Shown here one piece after another: positions 19,876 to 32,614 of a stretch of 64,000 nt of DNA; positions within the stretch are counted from its first letter, which is position 1; the number at the start of each line of letters is the position of its first letter. Source of the stretch: Fennellomyces sp. T-0311. Taxonomy: Eukaryota > Mucoromycota > Mucoromycetes > Mucorales > Lichtheimiaceae. The stretch covers positions 62,001 through 126,000 of the forward strand of contig JALLLT010000046.1 of assembly GCA_025266875.1 (NCBI GenBank), read 5' to 3'. The notes beneath the pieces were generated by a model. That model saw only the letters and a list, made by a program, of their open reading frames with translations. It ran no database searches and had not been told where the DNA came from. A program made the translations under genes and the position numbers.

Positions 19876-22408
19876 GTGCTTTGTATATTTATCCCCTTTC
19901 ATCTCTTTGAAATATAAAAAAAATAAGTTTCTTTTCATGTTGCTCATCCTGTAAATTGTGACGAAACATGTTGTTCGTTCAGTTATACACACGTCATGTG
20001 TCGTAATATTTGATCTTAAATCCATCCGCAGTTTTCCCTGGGATAACGTACGCAATATCTTATTTGTTCTGGAATGAAACCGGTAGAACGGTGCCCCACT
20101 TTGAAATTTGTGTTTGCGTATCCTAAGTTAAATCTTGGACATAGCATGCTATTATGTAGTAAGCCGCTACGAAATGGTAATACAGTCAAGTTGTCGTCAA
20201 AGCTTCCTGTTTATTTACAGCGAAAGCTTGTTTTATCCGCCGTTGTACATAAACGGATAGCTTGAACCAACACACTGTGGTTCTCAAGTTGAAGTATATC
20301 ACTATAGTAGACACCACAGGCTCTAACGATGGTGACAAGTCATAAAAAATTCGCGTTTGGATGGTGCAATGCAACCTAATATTACACTTAAGAAGCAAAA
20401 TGTTTTTACGTGGCGTGTATACATATTGTATACACATATACGTGAGCCTTTCATAAATGTCTACATTGTCAATACATTAGAGTGAAGACCAGAATTTTTT
20501 CTTTCAAAATCATCAATCATATTGTTGATAACTGGCCGTTACATACAAAATTCAAATTAATGTCCTGCGCCAAAAGGTGACTTATCCACGGTCAGATGCA
20601 GCCTTTATGCCCGTTATTGCAATAAGACCATTGAATATCATGGGAACAGCAAGACGAGCTAAATACTCACACTCTCTGCTCGAGTTCTAAACGTGTTAAG
20701 CCCACCGGAGACCAATGCCATGCCTTTAGACAAAGCTTAAAATTTCGAGTACCCGAAATAAGCGGCCGGTCTGACAAAATCGACAATGACAGAAATAGCA
20801 TCGTCATGATGATAACTAATATAGAATGAAATGGTGGTGCTTATAGTAAATACTCTATGCAGACTAGTGGGTGATGCTTTGCAATCTATAAAATTCATGA
20901 TTATGTGTACCTAAACCTCTTGTTAATGCAAGTGGTTTTTACTGTGTAACTATAATATGAAAAAGTCCGCTCAACGACTTGGCAGCACAATTGGTTAATG
21001 ATACACTTTATTTCATCAAATGGCTACTAATTTTACATGCATAACATTATCGACGATCTGCTATGACATTCTATAAGCAATAGTATTCCATTGGATAAAT
21101 GTCTAATGTTATTCAGAAAATGTGTATATTATATACTTGGAGCCTTCAGGTGTGAGTACCAGTATAGTTTTTTCAATAAGTAATGTCGCCAGCTTTACCA
21201 TTTCATCATATAAATTATACATGAGATAACAGCTGACGTGCGACGTTACTTTTTGGAAATACTGTATAAAGACCAAAGTGAAAGTCATTGAATACACGAT
21301 ATACAGTTCCAATACAAGACACGAGCGCAAGTCGATCCAAAAGGAGCATACACATATTCCAGATGATGCTCAAGGTTGTTATCGACATTCCTGTATTCAG
21401 CTCAGATACTGCAAGGACTTTTCTAGAGACTGAAGTTCCAAAGAGTGTACTTACTTACTTCGCAAATTGATAACGTACATCACGATGTAGGTCTAAGCAA
21501 TTTTTGTACGGATTACCTTCGTGCAACCATGCGGAATCGGTCACTTGACCCACTCTCATGCTTTCACTGGATAAGTACATTGGTCTTGAATTGTTAGTTG
21601 GATCAGAAACAATGTGTATATCTCACCTTGACTTGTAATGGTACGATTATTCAACACAACGGCAATTACAACACCTAATTCTTGCGATATAATGTTTGTA
21701 AGCCTTAAGAGTAGCTGATCATATTAAAAAATATCTGGATGGGTAACTTTCAGTCTCGGATCACGAGTTTCATGGAGGTATAACGATCTCTTTTGGTAAC
21801 AGTGGAAGACCAATAAGTGCTTACAGTCGTATGCGCTGTTGGTCTAATTGTGTCGATATAAACCCGAAGGTGGGACCGCTTATAAAGAGTATAAACGATA
21901 ATGATCCCTGGATACTAGCGTTCTGATTTATATGTATGTCAGATATTAATGTGGTAATAGTCAGGGTGTCTATAATTAACAATCTACCTATTTTCTCCTC
22001 CGATTATACGCCACACCAGTTGTTGCATGCTACATCTATCTGTGGGTGTCAATATGCATGACAATAACCGTGGTTGCGAGCTGGATAGAGTACGTATGCA
22101 ATGTATCAAACCAGCACACCTCTATGTGCAAGATGGTAAACTAGGTACATAAAATGTAGAAGATGATTAAATTGTCTAACAGCATGATACCATGGGTGTA
22201 AAAAGAAAACTTACGTGTATACTACTAGTTCGCATCAGTGAGTGCCTAATGAAGTTTGCAAGTCTTTCAGATAAGTATAAATAAACCAATACGTCATAGG
22301 CGTTCGTTCTATGTGGCAGACAAAGCCAGCATATTCCCATCGGACTTGCCTACTATAGTCACTGCATAAACTTGGGCATATTTTCACCACACCTTTTGAT
22401 CAAATACC
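19876..22408. other. 2.5-kb AT-rich gene-free region
   Basis: No coding region, RNA gene or repeat could be supported. It marks the change from the dense block at 8-20 kb to the AT-rich F-box/zinc-finger region. Confidence 0.5.
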
Positions 22409-24105
22409 ATGACCCGTTTCCCATCGTCCCTGCCGTGTGATGTTGTGTTAAATATTTTCTCTTATCTCAATCAAAAAGATTCCGTAGAATGTATGCGTGT
22501 GTGTCACGATTGGCATTCCATATTTCCGCATTACAGCAGAGAACTGTGGGAACGAATTACAATCTCTTCATCGTCATGGAGCAAGACAAACGACTGCTTG
22601 GCCAAGAGCCTTGGAGCACACGTAAAACATGTGTGTATTCAGACACACTATACGTGCAGTATCCTTAAGGCAATCAAGAAATTAAATTGTGTGCCCGTCA
22701 AGCTTGGTATAATGTATTCTCAGAAATTGCCATACCCTACTGACATAACGGATTAAACCCAGAGATAGACCATCATGTACTGTCTGCCGCGGAGAATGAT
22801 AAATGTCATCTTTCTGGCAGCGATCTGTTTCTTTCAACAATCCATCAATTCAAGGTTACGTTGAAGGAGCTCTCTATCATCGAACATCCGACGGATCTGC
22901 CGATTTCACAGCTATTATATTCACTACCTAATCTGACACATCTCATCATTTTGTTCAATGACAACTTTTACCGGCGACCTTCCGCGCTTCCTGAAGATGG
23001 TACTATCTCCTCCGGAAACATAGCCAGGAGCCTTGTCTTTTTGAAATTGGATCGTGCTCTACACTTCACCCACCGTATCATCCCGGTACTACGTCAATGC
23101 CCGAACCTCAAGGCATTATCTTTGTACAGCGCCACGCCCAATATAATCCGTGTACCAGAAAGCTTCGATAAAATCTTCCAGCTGTGTACTCGCTTATCTC
23201 ATTTCGCGTGGAACATAGAAGACACATCCCATATGTTAGATCGCCTCAAGAATGCGTCAGCATTGGATGGTGACCAAGGCAACGGCTCCCATGGGATCCA
23301 GGATTTTATGTTGCAGGGCGACATTAGTGACATCAACAGGATCGCAAGTATCCTAGCAGCGTCACACAATACGCTGGAAAGTCTTACGCTTACCAACACT
23401 GGCGCCAATTCCGATCATTGGGTCGCGCTTTCCGACACGCACTTCCCTCGGTTGACGAAATTATCGCTTCGCTACTTGACCTTGCCAGAAAACGAATGGA
23501 TGTCTTTTTTTGCCTGTCGCTCGAATCTTGTCATATTCAAATACTTTATCATCAGTTTGCGCAGGTTGAACTTGGACAGCATGATCGAAGGCATAAGCTT
23601 GTTGAAACACCTCGAGGACTTACGAATTACTCGCCTTGTCAACAACGTTGAATCTGACCTATGGAGTAACGCACATATACTTTCCAATAACACAAGCCTT
23701 CGACGGTTGGAGCTCACAGGCATCAACTTTTCGGATGATGTGCTGCTAAGTCTTTGGAAGACAGGGCCATTGACCAAGTTATCCGTATCATTCTCACCGC
23801 ATGTCAATTATTACATCACCTGCGAAGGACTACTGAAATTCACTGAGAATCTCCGTACCATGAACTGCAGAATCAAAACATTGACTTTTGGGAATATCGG
23901 CAACATGGATGATGCTGTACTCGAGCAGCTTGGTCATGTGCAGAGTTTATCGATGCTCTATATCAGACAATGCAAAAAGATATCGGATGCTGGAGTGATG
24001 TCTTTTTTACGTCGTGATTATACGAACAAGAGAATCCATGTGCTTGGCTGTCCACTAACGTCTAGGTCAGGATTTTGGACCGGCATCGATAATCCGATAC
24101 CATAG
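22409..24105 (+). CDS. F-box/LRR protein A
   Basis: Two exons (22409-22706, 22763-24105) give 546 residues. The F-box is at the extreme N-terminus (SLPCDVVLNIFSYLNQKDSVE, then CHDWHSIFP). The rest is a series of irregular leucine-rich repeats, for example LPNLTHLIILF, CPNLKALSLYS, LESLTLTNTG, LRRLELTGINFS and KTLTFGNIGNMDDAVLEQL. The intron is set by an in-frame join (ctt g|ag) and a CTGAC branch site. It would act as an SCF substrate receptor. A broken fragment of a close relative of its C-terminus lies at 47002-47298 (-). Head-to-tail with gene B, 370 bp apart. Confidence 0.88.
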
Positions 24106-24476
24106 GCGACTCCTCATATGTTACTGTAACCCAGTCCCATTTTGTAAACTATTTCATTCTTCGGATGAGCAAAGTTATAGTCGGTACCCCTGTATTGATA
24201 ACCAATATTCTTCAAGCTATGATAAATATGTACGGTATTGAAGACCCTATGCATTTTTAATTTTCCATGATTTTATAAGGATGAATGAATTGGCTTTCAA
24301 TGGCACTCCAATATAAGTCTAGATGGCAACATAATTATCTTCTTTTTTTTTTACAAATAACTGCCGAGAAACGACTCTCATGTGGCACTTTTTGTGGAAC
24401 CAAGCCAGCCGAGATAAAGGCCGTGTATTCTCTGCCTTTCTCTCTATCGTCTCTTCTTCAGTTTCTCACACAATTT

Positions 24477-26469
24477 ATGCTTTCAATCAGAAAGGCTTGC
24501 AACACTGTTGTCTCTGCATTCACATCCAATCATGTTGCGCCGGAATCAAAACAATCAAAGCAAGTTTCCTCTGTTAAGGAAAAAGCACGACTACAAAAGG
24601 CACAGCTTGCTGCACAGAAACGAATACGCAAATCGCCTACGTCTGCCCACGGATATCTTGCCTCTGGAGAAATCTATAAACAACAAGGAAACTTGCGAGC
24701 AGCACTGAGTATTTACAAGCAAGGAGCTCAACACGTTGCGCCACACAAAGCTCAGCATGCACTACTGCAAAAGGAAGTCTACGAGATATCAGGTGTACTC
24801 TCGGGACGTAGTCAAAAATTTCAACATCTGACTCCCTACGATATATGGTATTTAATCTTCGAAAACCTCGGGTTCAGAGATCTTTTACGATGTGCTTGTG
24901 TTTGCAAGACATGGTGTAATTTCCTCGTTGATCTACCCGAATTCTGGGAACAGTTCCCGGCTCAGCCAGCCGAGGGTCTGCAACCTACCACTTCGTGTCA
25001 AATACACGAAGTTCGTTTATACGGACCCATGGATGCAGGATTGATAGAAGACATCCTCAAATTTTTAAAATATTGGAATAACCCTTTTATGCAAAAATTA
25101 TGTAAGGTTAAGCATTTATGGATGATGCCACGTTACTTATGGGGTGATTTTCCAAGCTTTCAAAAATGTTCTACTATCGGACAGCGATGCAGATCTTATG
25201 GCAACGGCGCTCCGGTTGATAAGTCCGCCAGTGAAGCATGTGGAGTTCATCAATTGTATAATATCCAATCGCAAGGTTATCGGTCCAATTCTGGAGGCGT
25301 GCTCAGGTCTCAGATGCGTGTCATTTTCACAGAACAACATGCCATCAAAGAAATATGACACCTCAGCGCCAAGAAAAAAGCCTATCATCATACCTCACGT
25401 CGAGTTTTCCTCATTGACATATCTTAAATTATGTCTAACATATCAAGGAGATATTCTCCAAGGAAAAGACGACACAAGTCGGCTATGTGGAATGCTTCGT
25501 CAATGTCCTAACTTGGTACATTTGCTTCTGGCTACCGAGCGCTCAGTTCTTCACAGCAAATGTGCAGCTCAAGCAGTGGAATACTGCCCTCGGCTTCGGA
25601 ATCTGGTTGTCAGTCCACTTGCGGAAATACCTAAAACAATGAAGGACTGGATCGACAAAGACGGGCACATGCACTCATCCTGTACTACCGTCGAAGCTGC
25701 CTCCTCACCACACAAAGTTTCATCAACAGACGAGCTACAAGGGTTCGTGTTTACTGAATCAACAATGCATAACACTGAACACTCCGACATCATCTCAATT
25801 CTGGACAAGGCACACAAGTCTTTGATGGCTCTGTTTATATCTTGCAACGGCTATTCAATAGACTCAAGCGTAATATGTCGACTTGCATCTCATGGTGCGC
25901 CTCATTTACGAGAATTGCATCTTTTATCACCGTGGAAAACCGGCAGTAAGCACAACGAAGACACAATCGAGCAAGCATTGGTAGCTCTTTTCTCCCATTG
26001 TCCGTCCCTGGAGGTGATCGAAATTAATAATACATGTCCTGGTTGTTCTCGGCATCATCACGACGGCTTTATTCTCAAAACCAACGACGAAGTATTATTA
26101 GCCATTGCCAGGAATTGCCCCATGCTTTATCATTTAAAAATTTCTGGGTGTCATCGTCACTCGGGGTCCATTATGTATCATTTTGCGGATACAGTAGGTT
26201 CCAAACTTGCCTATCTTGGAATCGATATGGACTGCAATTTTGCACTGAAGATCGTAGAGAAACTTCCTGCTTTGAAGGTGTTGGATATACTTAATTATCA
26301 ACCTAATCGCTCTTATAGTACCATAATGCCTGTAACACTCTATGAAAGGATCAGTCAAATCCTACAAAGACGTGGTGGTGATCTAGGCTTATATGATGGA
26401 CCTGTCAAGCTTCGATTTCAATCCCCCTTCCCTCCGGAAATGTTAATTACTCGACTTTCTCAGAGATAA
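24477..26469 (+). CDS. TPR-F-box-LRR protein B (Pof3/Dia2-like layout)
   Basis: Two exons (24477-25101, 25157-26469) give 645 residues. A basic N-terminal helix leads to one or two TPR-like units (about residues 45-100, including LASGEIYKQQGNLRAAL). The F-box follows (HLTPYDIWYLIFENLGFRDL, CACVCKTWCNFL), then leucine-rich repeats to the C-terminus. This TPR/F-box/LRR order is that of Dia2 and Pof3, but orthology is not claimed. Intron donor and acceptor match those of the decayed paralogue at 47610-49365, which supports the join. The start at 24477 is the first ATG before the conserved basic helix; an in-frame ATG further upstream would add a non-conserved leader. Confidence 0.87.
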
Positions 26470-27248
26470 AAGTACATAGTCATATCTTTTTCCATTGCAC
26501 ATGTTATATTTTGCAAGTAACTTGTGTTTCAAAGCTTTCGATCAATAACATCGCTTTTCCAGATCACTTTATTAAAAGGTTTAGATTGTGGGATGTAATA
26601 CGTAGATAAAGGATATACGCGGGTCCAGATACTTCTTAGCCTACATATTCGCTGTAAAAATTTTTTCTTGTCAAATGGCAGTTTTCACAAGATTTTACAA
26701 GATTTCACAAGACTTTGTATGATTTTATAGTACCGTCGCACTACGTTACACTAGGATCTTTTACAGTGATTAGAGCGATGATCGTAACTACCTGCGAATC
26801 CGAAGTAGGGAAATAAGTAGAAATCATTCACTTTATACATTTTTCCATCTACATATGTAATGACCCGTCCTTACAATAGAAAGCATACAAAAGCATAATT
26901 TCAGCATTCAAAGTCTCATACGTGCCGGCGATCAGACACATCATTCGCAGCTTATCAAGACCACGTTTCGATTCTTAACAAGAACTATAAATTCTTGTAT
27001 CGCTTGGATCCATTTAGCGACGGCATCAGTAGGTACAGGTCTTAAAGCATTATTCAAGCTGGTATCTTACGGGAGACTGCCTTCAAGTCATCTCTCATTT
27101 GCTCTGAATATAGATAAGGACTACATAGTTAATATCGAACTGCGCATCCATAGAAATAATTGTGATACAGTTTGAACATTTCATCCGTGCATCCAACTTT
27201 AGTCATAAGACAAATAGCGAGCTATAGATGAATGTTGCCCATATTTCG
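26470..27248. other. Convergent spacer with 10-bp tandem repeat
   Basis: No gene was seen. At 26681-26720 a 10-bp unit (variants of GATTTTACAA) is repeated about four times. The stretch separates the ends of F-box gene B (+) and the zinc-finger gene (-). Confidence 0.5.
26681..26720 (+). repeat. Imperfect 10-bp tandem repeat
   Basis: Four successive decamers, GTTTTCACAA, GATTTTACAA, GATTTCACAA and GACTTTGTAT, show a period of 10. Confidence 0.6.
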
Positions 27249-29960
27249 TCATCCGAAGTTGCCGACGGATGCCGATACATCTACGGCGTCACGGTAGGAT
27301 TTTTCTAAATAATCCTTTAGCCTCAGTTACTTTAAGGATTGATATGATGGAACTGAGTACGCTAAGTATTATGCAGAAGCTTACGTACCAGTCTGATTCA
27401 CTTTGAATTCTTTGATTCGGACGCTCCTCTATTATTCCTGTATCCACAAGCCTACTAATTATCCGCCGCTCTTTTTTTCGCACCAAGGTTCATGATACTT
27501 TATTCGACCAAAGAAAAAATCAAATTTCTGAAGAAGAATGTATCCTAGTAGATGTAAACTAATCCATTTTTCATAGCCATTTGATGTATCCTATTCCCAA
27601 GTCAATTTTTCGTCAAGATTTACAGTCCCTCGGAACAGTGCTGAAAGTAATGATAACGTTAACTTTTTTTCATAATTAGCCATCCAACATACCAGTAAAG
27701 TCAATAATGCGCCTTCTTTCTGGCGGTCCAATATATATAGTAGGCGGGTTACGAGAGGCTCTCATTGCAAAACAGGGATCGTGTTTTTGACGAATGTGTC
27801 TAAGTACATATGTCTTACGCCTATAGCATCCAGCTGTGCAGTCCCGGAAAGGACAGTAAAAGAGATCTATTAACAAATATAATTTAGTCTCAATGAAAAG
27901 AGAATACATAGGCCTGCATGTTACCCAAAGTTTCAAGTTCTTTCATATACACAACCTCAACCGGATCTCCATTCTCCATGAATGGTTCTTCTCCGCCTAT
28001 AGCGTGCTTTCCAGGTTACAAAGGTGACCATACATTCATATATATATATATAACATACGACTTAAGATAATTCCTTTTTTGGTGCGAGCACATCGACAAA
28101 TGTGAGTTCCACGTCTTGTACTTATAGGAGGGAAATCTGGTGTATGCACTTCACGGATATGTCTATATATCCGAGATCTCTCTTTACCCAGTGTCGGACA
28201 TCCTTTGTACGGACATCGGAATTTATAGAGCGCTAAAGTGGATGTTTAGACAAAACATGTTGGTACTAAAATCACCTAATGAACTTATTAGAACGTACCG
28301 CTGTACTCATGCGTCCCGTATATAATAGTCAGGCGCTCATGAGAATCAAGCATCTTACGTGGGTCGCCTAGGAAAGTAATCATTTATAAACGAGAGTTCG
28401 TTGTTATTCCTAAAAAGTACATACCGCTAAAGTCTACTGTCTTTCCTGTCAATGTTTGAACTTCTCGAGGTGGTTGATTGGATTTGGCATATGGAAAATC
28501 ACTTTGATGTTTTTGGCGAATATGGCTGAAAAGACGACATTCTATGCTGTACGATGTTGATTGGCAAGATCGATATGGACAATACCATCGATTATTATCT
28601 GTTTTAAAATAAACATTGGTAAAACAGTTACCAAATACTAAATATTAACACCAATACCTTGATCTGTAGTTTCGTAAACAAGATTTATCTTCTCACCCTC
28701 TGGAATCTTCTGCTGGAATCCGTCTATAATTTTTGTTAGACAAAACCTTTCGTAGTACGATAGGTAAGCCATACATACATGATAAAGTAACTTCTTCCCC
28801 AGAAGCAGTCTGTAAGGTGAAAGGCTGACGTGTTGAGCCTATTCGAGGAAAATCTGGATCATGGTTGCAGCGGATGTGGTGAAACATACTGGTACGATCT
28901 TTAATTGTCGCATTACATCGTTCGTAAGGACAGAAGTATCGATTTTGTGCTGAATGGCATTCACGTACGTAAGTTGATTAATTCAGGTCCAGCCCAGCCA
29001 ACTTACTGTCCAAAAAATCATACTCCACAGTTATTCTTTGGTTTCTGGGAACCTGGTCATTACCTTACAAACACACGCGTCAGTACACTTTTTTCGAGTT
29101 TTAATTTCTTAGAAAAATACCATCAAATCTCACTATCTCACCGTGGACGTCTTTTACAGCAAACTTTCGGTTAGCCTGTATTTTCGGGAAATTTGCATCG
29201 TGTGCAGAACGAATATGTGCGAAAATGTAGCTTCGCTCGCCACATTGGTATTTACAGTCTTCATAGGGGCAGTAAAATCTCTGACCCGCCATCACTTCAT
29301 TGTTAATTGCAACCTCGTTCCTGTCCAAACCAGTTGCTGGAAATATCTCGACACCTTCTATTTATATCTAATGTTAACGCCCTACCCAATTGCTAACTGC
29401 ACTATGGAAGGCGAACTTACTTTCATTGTAAAGCGCCCGAAGACTCATTCCGGGTAAGATGGTCTTGTGCTGATCTAACGCACCGTTAGCTACAGTATCA
29501 TTCAAGATATATGGATTCGTACTTGTCAAATCGATATGGCTATGCCCTGTCATTTGTATGCCATATATGGGTTTTTCTGGATCGTATTTTGGAAATTTGT
29601 AGTCATGGTAATAGTGGATATGATTACACATATCAGGTATCCCACTAACTGTCGAAAACTTGCATCGCTGGAATGGGCAGTAAAGTGTTTGTGCTGACTC
29701 TATTTAACTATGTTTAGCAGATAGTATAATTCACTTCAGTTTAGTTTATATACTTGGAGGTGAAATTCTTCTTCGCTTTCGTGCTGTTGTCACAACGTCC
29801 ACAGCTGAGGTAAAAACAACTCAGTGCTCGTGTCACATGTAAAGTACTGAGACTTACAGGTGTTCCCAGACGATAGACTAGACGCGGTGCAAAGTGGGCC
29901 GCTGCGTTTCGCTAGGCGAGGAGCTACAACAACTTACTGTTACTGGGCAGTTCATTCTAC
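27249..29960 (-). CDS. Modular zinc-finger protein: six tandem finger exons
   Basis: Minus-strand exons: 29693-29421, 29294-29121, 28949-28779, 28598-28425, 28232-28059, 27866-27693, then two tail exons 27470-27389 and 27321-27249. The six finger exons are 273, 174, 171, 174, 174 and 174 nt. All start and end in phase 1, so they join in one open frame. Each encodes one C-x4-C-x(12-13)-H-x4-H finger opening with CP[FY] and, in five of six, followed three residues later by FP. A roughly 27-residue linker follows, often ending G-x-x-V-x-F. The tail ends in ...DAVDVSASVGNFG. The spacing differs from classical C2H2 (x2 between cysteines). The 5' end is unresolved: a start near 29960 and one or two short leader exons are likely. 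Family and function are unknown; nucleic-acid or protein binding is inferred. Confidence 0.72.
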
Positions 29961-32021
29961 AATCCTGTTAAAGTATACATTTACCAGGATCACTCGATCG
30001 ACCTTCAAGATGAAAAAAAATAAAGCCGTGTCAATGAAGTGATCAATTCACGTCCATCGCAATCGACTTCTGTTTCTACATACCCCTTGTTGAATCAAGC
30101 ACCTCGGATGCTTTCTGATTTCGCACGACATTGGTGTCGAACTGCGCAAAAGGTATCACGACGGCCTCAACTTGCTTAAGGAGATGCACAATCATAGTTG
30201 CGGAAGCGATTCAAGAAAGAAAGCCGCATTAATAGTTAATGAAAAAATTGCTTTTGCATACTGCCGTATTGTTTGTACACACCGTTATCTTTCGTGTCCA
30301 CACTTTCACGGTTGTAACCACGCGTTTAATGTGTTTCACCATGGCGTTTTAACAACGTGCATCACGTTACCTTAGCAATTATCGACTTTGGCATTGGTGA
30401 TATTTAAAGCCCTTGTGGATACTGCATTACGGTTACAGTGAAAGTAATATAGACAGCGCAAATCTTATCATCACAGCAAAATGGTCCCCTTGATATTGCT
30501 CGTCCCATATGTTATCCACATGGCTTGTTTTACAGCGATAAGCAAGCATCGTAGAATAAACGCGAAGTTAGCCGTTCAGGGCCAAACGTGCCTTCCCGAC
30601 TTATACATAACAGCAAGCAAGGGGTAGCAATACCTTCACCATTAGTTATACTGATATCGACCAACCGGTGTTTTGGTCAAGTCTGCTGATCGCTGGGGCA
30701 TCTGTTTATAGAGTGTGTAATCTCCAGGTTATTTACATTTATGAGTATCCGTAGGTGTACTTGATAAAGCCTTGGTTGATCAATACACTGAATGGTACGT
30801 ATGGTAAATTCAAGTGGAAGGAAATTTACCGGATACAACTTGACGAATGTATTTCACACACTAGTATACATTTGTATTTTGTATAGCAGCGTACTAAATG
30901 ATAGTAATTGTTATGTTTTGAATGCAGGTTATAAGAATGAAGCTTCCATGATCTCGATAACGAGGCCAATAGCTGCTAGGTGAAATGTATGACATATAGT
31001 TATGGAAAGCTTATAGACCTGCCACTGTAGGACTGCGGTCGCTTTCTTGTGGGATTGATAAGTAGATATATACGAGTGTAAAAGTGGTTCTAAAGTCAAG
31101 TTTGAAATGCCCTACTGGGAAAAGACTGTGGTACATAAGCCGAAGGATAAAGTTTACATGGCATCTATGAGACCACCTATGTGTGGGATCTTGTAGTTGC
31201 TGGTGCGCTGTCCTGTAGAGCCTCTTCTGGCGCCAGTTCGTTATTGTCGCTCTTCTCACTGTTGTGGCTCATCGCATCGATAATGCGAAGGAAATGCAGA
31301 ATCAGAAGCTGTTTAGAAAATTGATGTATCATCAGCGCCCATTTAAGCCAACCGATCACATTTATCCGCATCCTTCTAATAGTTCCACTGTTATGTACTA
31401 GTGTACTCAAGTATTTGTAACTGTGGTGTGATAGATACGAATCGTATCCATGTCAATCACTAGATAATTTTACATTAACTTTTAGCAATGACATTTGGGT
31501 AAAAAAATGGTTTACCTAGCAATCTAATGATGTCATTTACTTCAATTTGAACGTGTATGTAGTTGATGATTATAAAACTTCACGCTGGCGACCAGGGTTA
31601 TGGTGCGGATAAAATATCGTTTGCGTGGTCCGATAAAGGTAGCACATAAAAAATGGCTTCCGATATCCGTTCGTGGATCTATGTGCTAATACTACATCGA
31701 TGAAAATTTGATACGTACGAACGCAAAAATTTTTTCTCGAAAAACCGAGTTCATCACAAGTGTCCCTTGATTTGAATTGGAAAATTGACATAGCTATACA
31801 TATACAAAGTCGATTTAGAACAGACTGTACGCGCTGTTACATTACTAGTGGACATCTGCACTCTACAGAAGGAAAACCCCTGCTTTAAAATGCTTCAAAA
31901 ATCCAACATATAGATAGATGACTACGGAAATGCAAAAGTTCTGTATTTATTATACAAATTTAAGTGAGAGTATAGAATTAAATATAAAGAGAGTAATGAA
32001 GAAGAAAGACGGTAGGATAAA
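29961..32021. other. 2-kb region with little coding signal
   Basis: No complete gene was found. A short minus-strand frame ending at about 31177 has a C-terminal tail resembling one at 51074-51163 (+); see the separate entry. The rest is AT-rich with short unsupported frames. Confidence 0.45.
31177..31275 (-). pseudogene. Fragment sharing an acidic C-terminal tail with 51074-51163
   Basis: The minus-strand frame starts MSHNSEKSDNNELAPEEALQ and ends in a TRSHT stop. It matches MGDNEDKEDEPAPEKALQ...SGSRT stop on the plus strand at 51074-51163, with nucleotide similarity around GAACYGGCGCC. Both look like the last exon of an unknown gene whose upstream exons I cannot define. Confidence 0.4.
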
Positions 32022-32377
32022 CTAGCAGACTTGGGTATATTTTTGATACGCACGGGAGTTTGCCTGCTTCTCGTGACGATCCATAGCATAATCCAATCCA
32101 TAGCCGGTGCACCACAAGCCAAAGGAAATTGAGATAGCAATATAGAACAAGGTGCCGTCGGTCAGGATAGGGTTCTCCGAGAAATTCGGTGAGTGGCCAT
32201 GCTTTTTTCTTGTTGTTGTCCCAGTAGCAGCACCAGACTGTCCTCCACCGTGCTGTGCTTCTGCAGTATGCAGCTAACAAAAACGATTGAGTACCACGCT
32301 ACTATTAACAGGGATTAGTAACTTACTAGTGCCGCGATCAATAAAAGTAAGATAAAGAATATGCCGTTGCGATTCAT
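32022..32377 (-). CDS. Small signal-peptide plus single-TM protein
   Basis: Two exons (32377-32327 and 32273-32022) give exactly 100 residues. The N-terminus MNRNGIFFILLLLIAALLH is a clear signal peptide with likely cleavage after TAEA. A Gly/Thr-rich segment (GGGQSGAATGTTTRKK) follows, then one membrane span (about residues 63-80, LFYIAISISFGLWCTGYGL) and a short charged tail (DRHEKQANSRAYQKYTQVC). The start is the only ATG before the signal peptide. No family was recognised. It is convergent to nothing and lies downstream of Ssd1 on the same strand. Confidence 0.68.
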
Positions 32378-32614
32378 TTGTAAAGGCTGTTGTTTTTGAC
32401 AGGCAAAAGATGAGAAAAAACGCGGTATTTATAATTATCAGATCTTTGATAGTAACACAGAAAAGTTACCTATTATCGCTAAATTATCTGATTACAGAAG
32501 AATGGAGCGGCGCAAAATTGTACCGGTCCTATTTTTTTTTATTTGATTCATCAAAAAAAAAATATATATATATGAAAATGAAAAGAGAAGGAAATGATTG
32601 ATTTTTTTTTCGGT

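Noticed and set aside
28038..28052. TA dinucleotide run in the zinc-finger gene as a promoter
   Set aside because: It lies inside an intron directly after a GTATGT donor; simple-sequence DNA explains it.
30172..30375. Finger-like CPHFHGC on the plus strand
   Set aside because: Spacing does not fit the C-x4-C-x12-H-x4-H units on the opposite strand and there is no repeated exon context.
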